This document shows, piece after piece, positions 1 to 5,915 of a DNA stretch of 10,103 nt. Below the pieces are notes generated by a model. That model had not been told where the DNA came from, ran no database searches, and was given only the letters and a program-made list of their open reading frames with translations. Location of the stretch: NCBI GenBank assembly GCA_945980015.1, contig CAMFQI010000016.1, positions 1 through 10,103 of the forward strand, written 5' to 3'. Position 1 is the first letter of the stretch, and each line of letters opens with the position of its first letter. The position numbers and the translations under genes are program-made. Origin of the DNA: an uncultured Eubacterium sp. (GTDB lineage Bacteria; Bacillota; Clostridia; Oscillospirales; Acutalibacteraceae).

Positions 1-365
1 GTGTCCTCAACAACGCTCGCCTTTATTTCGTCATTTATTGCGTCTACGCCCAATTCACGACAAATTACCTTTTTCAATGCTCCCGATGTCAAAATATTCG
101 GGAAGGTCTTTGCAAGCTGCGAGGCAGTTGCCTGATTATACTTTTGAGACGAAGCCTGCGCAACGTCAACATTAACCGTAAAGGTTGCGCTTGCACTGTA
201 CTTCGGAACATACGTAACATAGGTATACGCCGAAAGAAGACCCGAAAACAGTACCGCAAGAAGCAATATGATTATCCAAAGCCGCTTAAACCATTCCAAA
301 AAATGATACAGCAAATCCTCGGCAAAATGTCCCTCGGAGGCATTGTAATTAACATTATCTTTCAT
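1..365 (-). CDS. Wzz/CpsC-type chain-length determinant protein, N-terminal part (cut by window edge)
   Basis: The first 121 codons of a leftward gene that runs off the window. The visible protein starts MKDNVNYNAS, has a short cytoplasmic segment, a hydrophobic membrane helix at about residues 30-50 (WIIILLLAVLFSGLLSAYTY), then an extracytoplasmic stretch typical of Wzz-domain polysaccharide co-polymerases (VPKYSASATFTVNV, later SQLAKTFPNILTSGALKKVI). Such proteins sit in the membrane and set the length of exported polysaccharide. The ATG at 365-363 is preceded by AAGGAGG six bases upstream. It overlaps the last 11 bases of the BY-kinase gene, so it is the fourth gene of the cpsB-like operon and is likely translationally coupled. 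Whether it ends as a plain Wzz/CpsC protein or continues into a third kinase domain cannot be seen. Confidence 0.85.
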   Translation of the reverse strand, partial: MKDNVNYNASEGHFAEDLLYHFLEWFKRLWIIILLLAVLFSGLLSAYTYVTYVPKYSASATFTVNVDVAQASSQKYNQATASQLAKTFPNILTSGALKKVICRELGVDAINDEIKASVVED

Positions 366-1824
366 TGCCGCCCTCCTTTTTTGAAGAGGAGTCGTACTTT
401 GCATACTTGCCGTACTTTTTGTAGCCGGAATATTTACCGTAGCCGCCGTAATAAGCGTAGCCTGAGCCGAAAGCCTCGGACGAGCCAAGACTGTTATTCA
501 ACACTGCTCCCAAAAGCGGCGTTCCCGTACGGGTCATAGAATCTATGGAATCATTTATTACCATAGCCTTTGTGTAGTCCTCACGCACGACTAAAATGCT
601 TGCGTCGGAAGCGGAAGCAACGTCGTCGATATCGCTGACAAATGCAACGGGCGGCGTGTCGATAATGACGTAATCATAGCGGTGCTTAAGCTCGTTTACA
701 ATCGACGAAAGAACGCCTCGCCTTAAAACGTTGTTTACATTGTCAATCTGCCTTGTGCACGCAAGAAAATCAATTCCCGTTTTGTCGTCGCCGATAATGT
801 ATTTTTCGATATCCTGCACCTTTGAGTCGCCGAATGCCGAGGTGAATTCCCTATCGCCGACCTCAAGCTCAAATATTTTTGCAACGGCGGGATTTCTCAA
901 GTCAAAATCCGCCATAAGCACCTTGTATTTTTTCTTTGCAAGCGAGAGAGCGAGGTTAGCCGCAACGGTTGTTTTTCCCTCGTTTTCAAGCGGTGACGAA
1001 ATTGCAAAAACCTTAAAGCCCTTGCGTGAATATTCTCGCTCAACCCTTGAGCGAAGCTTGTTGTACGCTTCCCTAAATCCGAACGAGCTTGTTATATCGG
1101 TAACTAGCAAGCCTCTTCTTTTTCTCTTTTTTTCATGAGGAATAACGGCGTAGAGCTTTGTGTCAAGCTTCTTTTCAACCTGACGCTCATTTTTCACCGT
1201 GTCCTTAAAATACGAAAGCAGTATTACTGCCGCCGCCATCAACACGGCTCCCGCCAAAAATCCTATAACCGCCCACTTAAAGCCGCCAACACTGTTTATC
1301 GGCTTTGTCGGAACGCTCGGTGCGTCAAAAACGTCCATAACGGCGTTGCCCATAACCTCATCGGAGAAAATAGGATAATTCTTTATTACCGAGCAAAGAA
1401 TTTTATAGCTATCGCTCGGAGTTGGCGCAACAACCGACAAAACGAGCAAATTCGTCTCAGCCACATTGGACGCAGTTATCGTTGCATCAAGCTCGGTCAG
1501 TCCCAAATCCGTCTTGACCGCCTCCTTAAGCGCATCGGAGTCGAGTATCATTTTGAAAACCTGATTGAGCTGAATAGTCGTAGACAGGTTTGAATAAGCG
1601 TCAAAGCTGCCGTCCCTCGTTGAAACAAGGAATGTTGCCTCGCTTTTGTACTGCGGCTTAAAGGTTTCGTTTTTTACGATATAAAAGCCGCCTGCAAAAA
1701 TGAGCGCACTCAATACAATGAGCAAAATATTTCTCAACAAATCCCTCAAAATCGAGGTCAGCGAAATATCTTCAAATCCGATTTGGCTTCCTGCCTGTCT
1801 GGGATTACGTAAAGTCTTTTCCAT
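355..1824 (-). CDS. Wzz-domain / bacterial tyrosine autokinase fusion with tyrosine-rich tail (BYK1)
   Basis: A 489-residue membrane protein joining a polysaccharide co-polymerase domain to a BY-kinase, as in Wzc, rather than the split CpsC/CpsD pair common in Firmicutes. Membrane helices lie at about 32-50 and 184-206, with a short 130-residue external loop and a Pro-rich stretch before the second helix (APSVPTKP, 168-175). The cytoplasmic kinase shows Walker A (SSPLENEGKTT, K284), Walker A' (VLMADFDLR, D306/D308) and Walker B (YVIIDTPP, D389). The E-x2-R-x2-R oligomerisation motif is partly kept (EAYNKLR, 252-258; the middle Arg is Asn). Residues 456-477 contain nine tyrosines, the expected autophosphorylation cluster. 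The product is expected to autophosphorylate and control polymer length and export, with the CpsB-like phosphatase as antagonist. The start ATG shares one base with the stop of the preceding Ig-like gene (TGATG), implying coupling. Confidence 0.95.
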   Translation of the reverse strand: MEKTLRNPRQAGSQIGFEDISLTSILRDLLRNILLIVLSALIFAGGFYIVKNETFKPQYKSEATFLVSTRDGSFDAYSNLSTTIQLNQVFKMILDSDALKEAVKTDLGLTELDATITASNVAETNLLVLSVVAPTPSDSYKILCSVIKNYPIFSDEVMGNAVMDVFDAPSVPTKPINSVGGFKWAVIGFLAGAVLMAAAVILLSYFKDTVKNERQVEKKLDTKLYAVIPHEKKRKRRGLLVTDITSSFGFREAYNKLRSRVEREYSRKGFKVFAISSPLENEGKTTVAANLALSLAKKKYKVLMADFDLRNPAVAKIFELEVGDREFTSAFGDSKVQDIEKYIIGDDKTGIDFLACTRQIDNVNNVLRRGVLSSIVNELKHRYDYVIIDTPPVAFVSDIDDVASASDASILVVREDYTKAMVINDSIDSMTRTGTPLLGAVLNNSLGSSEAFGSGYAYYGGYGKYSGYKKYGKYAKYDSSSKKEGGNER

Positions 1825-2432
1825 CAGCGCACCTTACCTCCCGTCACGGTAACAACAATGCTCTGCACACTCACGTCGCCGCACGTGTTAGTCACGGTAA
1901 GCTCGACGGCATAATCGCCCGGCACTCCCTTGACAACATTGTTTACCTCTAATTTTACCTTGTCGGAGATGTCGCCGTCTATAACGTCATAAGCCGTGAT
2001 ATGCGACAAAATCTCGGCGTAATCTCCCTTTTCAACATAAATATGGCTTGAGCTTGTAAAGGTTGGAGGAGCATAATCGCTATATGTAATCTCCCTTTCA
2101 AGCTTCGTAACATTATTATTACTGTCAAATGCCGCATAAGTCACAACCCTTGTGTTTTCATCAACAAACGGCGACACAGACTCGATTATCAGCGAATCGG
2201 TGACTATTCCGTCCTCCTTGTCGGTTGCGCTGACGCCGTCCAAAAAAGCACTCTCATCGTCGTAAACCGAAAAAACATTACTTTGAGACTCAACGGTTAT
2301 GACGGGCGGTGAATTTTTTGCATCAAGGTGAATACTAACGTAATAATAACCCAACCCGAAAAGCACTGCAACAATGAGCAATGCCTCAATTATGATATAA
2401 GCGGGTATCTTCTTTTTTGATTTTGATTTCAT
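1824..2432 (-). CDS. Membrane-anchored protein with two bacterial Ig-like domains (Ig1)
   Basis: A 202-residue protein with a Lys-rich cytoplasmic N terminus (MKSKSKKK), one membrane helix at about 11-32, and an extracytoplasmic part made of two beta-rich repeats starting at PPVITVES (42) and PPTFTSSS (122). The repeats carry acidic-Gly turns, DKEDG (71-75) and DVIDGDIS (149-156), of the kind seen in bacterial Ig-like domains (DUF5011/HYR-type), and end in strands such as PGDYAVELTVTN. There are no enzymatic motifs. It lies between the CpsB-like phosphatase (9-base gap; RBS AGGAG overlaps the phosphatase TAG stop) and BYK1 (one-base overlap). The location suggests an extracytoplasmic partner or sensor for the polysaccharide machine, or a surface scaffold; this is inference. 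No named family with a known function was recognised. Confidence 0.88.
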   Translation of the reverse strand: MKSKSKKKIPAYIIIEALLIVAVLFGLGYYYVSIHLDAKNSPPVITVESQSNVFSVYDDESAFLDGVSATDKEDGIVTDSLIIESVSPFVDENTRVVTYAAFDSNNNVTKLEREITYSDYAPPTFTSSSHIYVEKGDYAEILSHITAYDVIDGDISDKVKLEVNNVVKGVPGDYAVELTVTNTCGDVSVQSIVVTVTGGKVR

Positions 2433-2441
2433 ATCATGCTC

Positions 2442-3185
2442 CTAAAACATAACAGGTCTTGCAATAGTAAGTTTTCCGTTTCTTATCACACCGGCGGGAT
2501 TGTCTTTAAGCAGTCTTTGTGCCGTTTTTTCTCCGAAATAATCCTCAAGCATTTCATATGTTAAATCCATTTCCACCGTTCTCGACGAAAGCGAATGAGC
2601 GTCGCTTGCGACAAATTGCGCCGTGTTGTGAGAAATAAGCTCTAATGCGGTATGTCTCGAGCTTTCTGAAAATTCGCCGGTAAGCGAGCCCTTATTGACC
2701 TGCAACAAACCGCCGTTATTCATAATCTCCATACTCACGCCGTTGAATTTCTTTATGCACGAATATCTTTCGGGGTGCGCCACAATCGGCACATATCCCA
2801 TACGGCTGATTGATCTCACCGTATCGCAGATATACGCAGGCGTTGAGTAGAAGTCGAATTCTATCATCAAAAATCTTGAGCCGTTTATTGTCGGCAAAAG
2901 TCCCTTCTTCAAAAGCTGCGTTATACTCTCGTCTGCAAAAACCTCTGCGCCGAGATAAATTTTTATGTCTATATTCCTTTTCTCCGCCTTTTGCTTAAAT
3001 GCGTCAAATACGAGCTGCATTTCGTAAAGATAGTTCTTCTCCCTATCGTACAGATTGCAATGGGGAGTCAGTACAATTTCATCAGTTGACGCAGCCGCCG
3101 CCGATTTAAGCATTTCAAACGAGGTTTCCAAATCGTTTGAGCCGTCATCCACAAAGGGCAGTATATGACTATGTATGTCTACCAT
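2442..3185 (-). CDS. cpsB: CpsB/CapC-family PHP-type tyrosine-protein phosphatase
   Basis: A 247-residue metal-dependent phosphatase of the PHP fold that dephosphorylates the tyrosine tail of BY-kinases and so resets the polysaccharide assembly cycle. It has the family motifs in order: VDIHSHILP (H5, H7), VDDGS (D13), LTPH (H42), LGAE (E81), VAHPERY (H137) and ASDAHS (D195, H197). These are the expected metal ligands, and the length matches the family (about 240-255). The chosen start is ATG at 3185-3183, giving MVDIHSH, the usual N terminus, with GGTGA eight bases upstream. A TTG at 3200 and a GTG at 3197 are in frame but have weaker RBS support and would add five or four residues. It is the first gene of the leftward operon and probably acts on BYK1. 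Confidence 0.95.
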   Translation of the reverse strand: MVDIHSHILPFVDDGSNDLETSFEMLKSAAAASTDEIVLTPHCNLYDREKNYLYEMQLVFDAFKQKAEKRNIDIKIYLGAEVFADESITQLLKKGLLPTINGSRFLMIEFDFYSTPAYICDTVRSISRMGYVPIVAHPERYSCIKKFNGVSMEIMNNGGLLQVNKGSLTGEFSESSRHTALELISHNTAQFVASDAHSLSSRTVEMDLTYEMLEDYFGEKTAQRLLKDNPAGVIRNGKLTIARPVMF

Positions 3186-3221
3186 CTTTCTGTTCACCAA
3201 TAATTATTTTTTCTCACTATA

Positions 3222-3250
3222 ATACTATCACTCTTTTATTAAAATTTCAA
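3222..3250 (-). promoter_or_regulatory. Sigma-A type promoter of the cpsB-Ig1-BYK1-wzz operon
   Basis: Read on the minus strand, a -35 box TTGAAA (3250-3245, 5 of 6 consensus) and a -10 box TAGTAT (3227-3222, 4 of 6) are separated by exactly 17 bases. Transcription would start near 3215, leaving a leader of about 30 bases before the phosphatase ATG at 3185. Confidence 0.7.
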
Positions 3251-3268
3251 CAAAAATCGCAATAACGG

Positions 3269-3297
3269 TTGAATAACCCCTCAATTTATGTCATAAT
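3269..3297 (+). promoter_or_regulatory. Sigma-A type promoter of the Ig2-BYK2 operon
   Basis: A -35 box TTGAAT (3269-3274) and a -10 box CATAAT (3292-3297, 5 of 6) are separated by 17 bases. Transcription would start near 3304, leaving a very short leader before the ATG at 3321. Its -35 box lies 18 bases from that of the leftward promoter, so the two face away from each other and could be co-regulated by one bound protein. Confidence 0.7.
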
Positions 3298-3320
3298 TAA
3301 TACAGTTGGCAGGTGATTTT

Positions 3321-4163
3321 ATGAACAAAACTATAAAAGCGATAACTTTGATAACTGCGGCGGTGTGCGTCGGAGCGCTTATTTACTTCATATTCTTTTT
3401 CGGAAATACGGCAGTACCCGAAGGCGAGCTCACAACGGCACAGCTTACAGATTACGAAATCACCTTTGATACCCCGGAGCTTGAATACTATGACGGCTGC
3501 GATTTTCTGCAAGGCGTTAAGGCGCAGGACGAAAACGGAAATGACCTTTCGGAATATGTCACCGTCTCCTGCAAGCCTACAAAAAATCTTCACAAAAAGG
3601 TGCTGACTTATTCAATCAACAAATCGGGCTGCAAAATTAAATCGTACGACCGCACGCTGACAATTCCTAACAGCTATACGGGACCGAGCGTTACTTCAAA
3701 CGGCACTACGCTCGAAATACCCCTTAATAAGCTCGACAGTATTTCGGCATTTGCCGCAAATCAGGATATCATAATAACCGACGACGGCTTCGGTAATCCC
3801 TGCTCGTTCAGTATCTCAACACCTGCTATTGACGGCGTAGGCGACTATGTATCAAGCGTTACGGCAACGAATATTTTAGGAGACACGGCAAGCTGCAAGC
3901 TCGCAGTAAGCGTTGTCGAAGCCGACACATCGGTAATAAAGTTATCCGCGTCTTCCGTCAACATAAGCGTCGGCGACGGCTTTTCCCCCGAGGATTATAT
4001 CGTTTCCTGCAATCACGAGGATTACGGCGACCTTACGCCGTATGTATCAATCAGCAATAACGTCGACACCTCAAAATCGGGTGTTTATACGGTTGAATAC
4101 AGCATTAAGGGAATAAAAGAGCTTCAAAACGAAAAAGCATATCTTTATGTCACGGTGAACTGA
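3321..4163 (+). CDS. Membrane-anchored protein with three Ig-like repeats (Ig2)
   Basis: A 280-residue protein with a single N-terminal membrane helix (about 7-28) and an external part of three beta-rich repeats at roughly 44-116, 119-199 and 204-280. The second ends GVGDYVSSVTATNILGD, which resembles the GVPGDYAVELTVTNTCGD segment of Ig1, and the third contains SGVYTVEYSIKG. It is therefore the counterpart of Ig1 in the opposite operon, with one more repeat and low overall similarity. No catalytic motif is visible. The ATG at 3321 was chosen because AGGTGA sits at 3311-3316; an in-frame TTG at 3306 lies almost at the predicted transcription start and would have no RBS. The stop is one base before the TTG start of BYK2. 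A role as extracytoplasmic partner of BYK2 is inferred from position only. Confidence 0.85.
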   Translation: MNKTIKAITLITAAVCVGALIYFIFFFGNTAVPEGELTTAQLTDYEITFDTPELEYYDGCDFLQGVKAQDENGNDLSEYVTVSCKPTKNLHKKVLTYSINKSGCKIKSYDRTLTIPNSYTGPSVTSNGTTLEIPLNKLDSISAFAANQDIIITDDGFGNPCSFSISTPAIDGVGDYVSSVTATNILGDTASCKLAVSVVEADTSVIKLSASSVNISVGDGFSPEDYIVSCNHEDYGDLTPYVSISNNVDTSKSGVYTVEYSIKGIKELQNEKAYLYVTVN

Positions 4164-4167
4164 ATTG
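4154..4167 (+). promoter_or_regulatory. RBS and TTG start coupling BYK2 to Ig2
   Basis: GGTGA (4154-4158) lies inside the last codons of Ig2. The Ig2 stop TGA (4161-4163), one base, and TTG (4165-4167) follow. The arrangement favours re-initiation by ribosomes leaving Ig2, and a TTG start probably lowers BYK2 yield relative to Ig2. Confidence 0.65.
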
Positions 4168-5496
4168 ACTAAGCAAAAAGAACAAAAAATTTCAAAACTG
4201 ATGTCGAACCTAAGCCTGTTTTTAAGAATGGTAAAGCAGGCTTGGGTTGTTATTCTTGCGTTTGTCATTATCTGCGCTTCCCTCGGCGGAATAATTACAC
4301 GCCTTATTTACAAGCCGGAATACACCGTTACTCAGGTTTTTACTATTGAGCTTGCTCAAAATCCGTTTGCAAACTCGGCGACCGTGTCCGACAATCAGCT
4401 GAGCAAAACCGTACCGTCGCTTCTTTGCTCGGATGTGTTTTTGGATTTTATGCAGGAATATATTGAACAGTCAGGCGTTAAGGGAAGCTTTATGGTTACG
4501 TCGCTCGACAATACAAACATCTTTTACCTCACCGCTAAATCAAATTCCAACGACAATGCAAAGATAATTATAAACGAAATCCAAAAGCATTACAGCGAAA
4601 TCGCAAACAAGATTATCGGCGAGAGCAGTATGAAATTCATTGCGCCAAGCGGTGAGTCCGCTTTGCCGTCCAATACGCCGAACTACACGGGCGGTATTGC
4701 ACTCGGCGGCCTATTTGCAATAATACTGTCGATTGCCTACTTCGGCTTAAAGGCTTATTTTACCGATACGGTAAGCGACGTTGACGATATTTCCGAGCTT
4801 GGCGAAAATCTGCTTTTGGGTTCGATTCACAGAGCGTATCACAAAAGCAGAAGCGGTGAGGGTAAGGAGGAAAAAAACAGAATTCCGCTCGTTACCGACA
4901 GCACTGCTCAGCTTAAATTCTGTCAGGAAATCAGCACAATTTCGGCAAAAACCGATGTAAAATGCAAAATCGAGGGCTACAAGACAATACTTGTTACAAG
5001 CACATTATCCGGCGAGGGCAAGTCCTCCTTAAGCCTTAATCTAGCCTGCGACCTTGCCGACAAGGGCAAAAGGGTTGCAATAGTCGACTTTGATTTGCGT
5101 TCTCCGTGCATTGCGCAAAGGCTCGGGATTACAAAAATAAATACGTCCCTGACCGATGCATTACACTCAAAAAGCAACGATATTCTCACGCCTACATCTG
5201 TACATAATTTGTATTTTGTCGGAAACCTTCAAAGCGTCTCGGCTCAGCTTACAAAAAAGGATTACGCCCTGCTCAGCGTTAATCTTGAAGCTCTCAAAAG
5301 CCGCTTTGACTATGTAATAATCGACACTCCGCCGTCAGATTTTTTGAGTGATTCGGCGGATATCGGCGAGCTTTGTGACGCATTTATTTATGTCATTGCC
5401 CAAAATTCAGTAAGCAAGGCACGTATTCTTCGCACGCTTTCATCGTTTGACACCTCAAAGTGCGAAATGCTCGGATATGTAATAAATTTCGCATAA
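4165..5496 (+). CDS. Wzz-domain / BY-kinase-like ATPase without tyrosine tail (BYK2)
   Basis: A 443-residue co-polymerase/kinase fusion paralogous to BYK1. Membrane helices lie at about 27-49 and 176-198, with a 125-residue external Wzz region between them. The cytoplasmic ATPase keeps Walker A (TSTLSGEGKSS, K286), Walker A' (VAIVDFDLR, D308/D310) and Walker B (YVIIDTPP, D387). It ends at MLGYVINFA, exactly where the core domain should end, so the C-terminal tyrosine cluster is absent; no frame downstream encodes one. The E-x2-R-x2-R motif region (around 246-260) is also not conserved. It may be a co-polymerase regulated by ATP binding only, or a partner phosphorylating BYK1 in trans. The TTG start at 4165 is supported by GGTGA six bases upstream; the next ATG (4201) lacks an RBS. 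Confidence 0.93.
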   Translation: MTKQKEQKISKLMSNLSLFLRMVKQAWVVILAFVIICASLGGIITRLIYKPEYTVTQVFTIELAQNPFANSATVSDNQLSKTVPSLLCSDVFLDFMQEYIEQSGVKGSFMVTSLDNTNIFYLTAKSNSNDNAKIIINEIQKHYSEIANKIIGESSMKFIAPSGESALPSNTPNYTGGIALGGLFAIILSIAYFGLKAYFTDTVSDVDDISELGENLLLGSIHRAYHKSRSGEGKEEKNRIPLVTDSTAQLKFCQEISTISAKTDVKCKIEGYKTILVTSTLSGEGKSSLSLNLACDLADKGKRVAIVDFDLRSPCIAQRLGITKINTSLTDALHSKSNDILTPTSVHNLYFVGNLQSVSAQLTKKDYALLSVNLEALKSRFDYVIIDTPPSDFLSDSADIGELCDAFIYVIAQNSVSKARILRTLSSFDTSKCEMLGYVINFA

Positions 5497-5524
5497 CATA
5501 AACCCACCGATAATCAAACAAAAT

Positions 5525-5580
5525 CACCGATGTACAACCGGGGACTGTCCCTACTTGTACATCGGTGTAATATTTTTGCA
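5525..5580 (+). terminator. Nested palindromic hairpin after BYK2, possible terminator
   Basis: Perfect 13-base arms CACCGATGTACAA (5525-5537) and TTGTACATCGGTG (5555-5567) enclose a second perfect hairpin GGGAC-T-GTCCC (5541-5551). A T-rich stretch, TATTTTT, follows at 5571-5577. It is the only hairpin directly downstream of the Ig2-BYK2 operon (29 bases after the stop), so it can serve as its terminator. The GGGGAC core also resembles the two hairpins further on, so it may be a REP-type repeat that has taken on that role. Confidence 0.6.
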
Positions 5581-5615
5581 GAAAATCAGCGATATTTAAT
5601 ACTGTCTATATATTT

Positions 5616-5699
5616 TTGTTTAGTTACGCTTGCTTTTCCTGTTTCGTTTGACTTATCGAGCGGAAGAGTGAAAGCTCGTTGTCGTATGGCAAATTGCAG
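5616..5699 (-). pseudogene. Relic of a GH18 gene 3' end (second copy of the tail of the downstream gene)
   Basis: Read on the minus strand, bases 5698-5624 encode 24 residues plus stop (CNLPYDNELSLF followed by RSISQTKQEKQA) that match the last 24 residues of the GH18 protein at 7037-6963 in 19 positions. At DNA level 63 of 75 bases agree without gaps, with a 22-base identical core (5658-5679 and 6997-7018). Similarity may extend past the stop to 5616 (12 of 13 bases, matching 6949-6961) if a 6-base indel is allowed. On the other side it stops at 5699, one base before a REP-like hairpin. No other part of a GH18 gene is present here, so the fragment is not expressed as a protein. Confidence 0.8.
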
Positions 5700-5734
5700 A
5701 ACCAACAAAGGGGACGGTTCCTATTGTTGGTTTT
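5700..5734 (+). repeat. REP-like hairpin 1
   Basis: Arms AACCAACAA (5700-5708) and TTGTTGGTT (5724-5732) flank a core containing GGGGACGGTTCC (5710-5721). It is an inverted copy of the hairpin at 5787-5826: the reverse complement of that element carries the same arm and core. It begins exactly where similarity between the two GH18 tail copies stops. GGGGAC-core hairpins of this form resemble dispersed palindromic repeats of clostridial genomes; no transposase able to mobilise them is in the window. Confidence 0.75.
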
Positions 5735-5786
5735 ATAGGGCTCAAAGCCGCATAAATACTGCATTTTTTCATTATTAACAATTATT
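5735..5786. other. 52-base spacer between the two inverted REP-like hairpins
   Basis: Contains a small GGCT-CAA-AGCC type hairpin (about 5739-5749) followed by a T-rich run at 5764-5769. No reading frame or promoter is convincing. It is the interior of the paired inverted repeat unit. Confidence 0.4.
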
Positions 5787-5826
5787 AAAAACCAACAAGG
5801 GGAACCGTCCCCTTTGTTGGTTTTTT
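5787..5826 (-). repeat. REP-like hairpin 2, inverted relative to hairpin 1
   Basis: Perfect 12-base arms AAAAACCAACAA (5787-5798) and TTGTTGGTTTTT (5814-5825) are extended inward by GGGG/CCCC pairing (5799-5802 with 5809-5812, one T bulged). The core, read on the minus strand, is GGGGACGGTTCCCC, matching hairpin 1. The two together form a head-to-head pair like a BIME unit. It ends about 20 bases before the -35 box of the DUF4268 gene. Confidence 0.78.
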
Positions 5827-5846
5827 CAAGTATTCTTATAATTTTG

Positions 5847-5875
5847 TTGAGATTAGTGTCAATATGTGTTATATT
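5847..5875 (+). promoter_or_regulatory. Promoter of the DUF4268 gene
   Basis: A -35 box TTGAGA (5847-5852, 5 of 6) and a -10 box TATATT (5870-5875, 5 of 6) are separated by 17 bases in an AT-rich region. Predicted transcription starts near 5882, about 34 bases before the ATG. The gene therefore does not depend on the BYK2 operon. Confidence 0.68.
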
Positions 5876-5915
5876 GGTTATATTATTAGATATATTGGGT
5901 TTACGGAGGTGCAAC

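Noticed and set aside
144..1593. Several plus-strand open frames opposite the Wzz and BYK1 genes
   Set aside because: Their translations are Arg/Ser-rich low-complexity shadows of clear genes on the other strand, with no RBS or recognisable domains.
3186..3200. TTG 3200 or GTG 3197 as start of the CpsB-like phosphatase
   Set aside because: ATG 3185 gives the standard MVDIHSH start and is preceded by GGTGA at a good distance; the alternatives remain possible but are less likely.
3186..3320. Riboswitch or structured leader upstream of either divergent operon
   Set aside because: The predicted leaders are only about 15-30 bases long and show no stable hairpin.
5525..5826. Possible CRISPR array from the repeated hairpins
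   Set aside because: There are only three units, with different arms, irregular spacing and one inverted copy; no constant repeat-spacer pattern and no cas genes are present.
5814..5915. Upstream in-frame extension of the DUF4268 gene to a TTG at 5814
   Set aside because: The extension is translated from the REP arm and the promoter region, whereas ATG 5916 has a strong RBS and gives a normal family N terminus.
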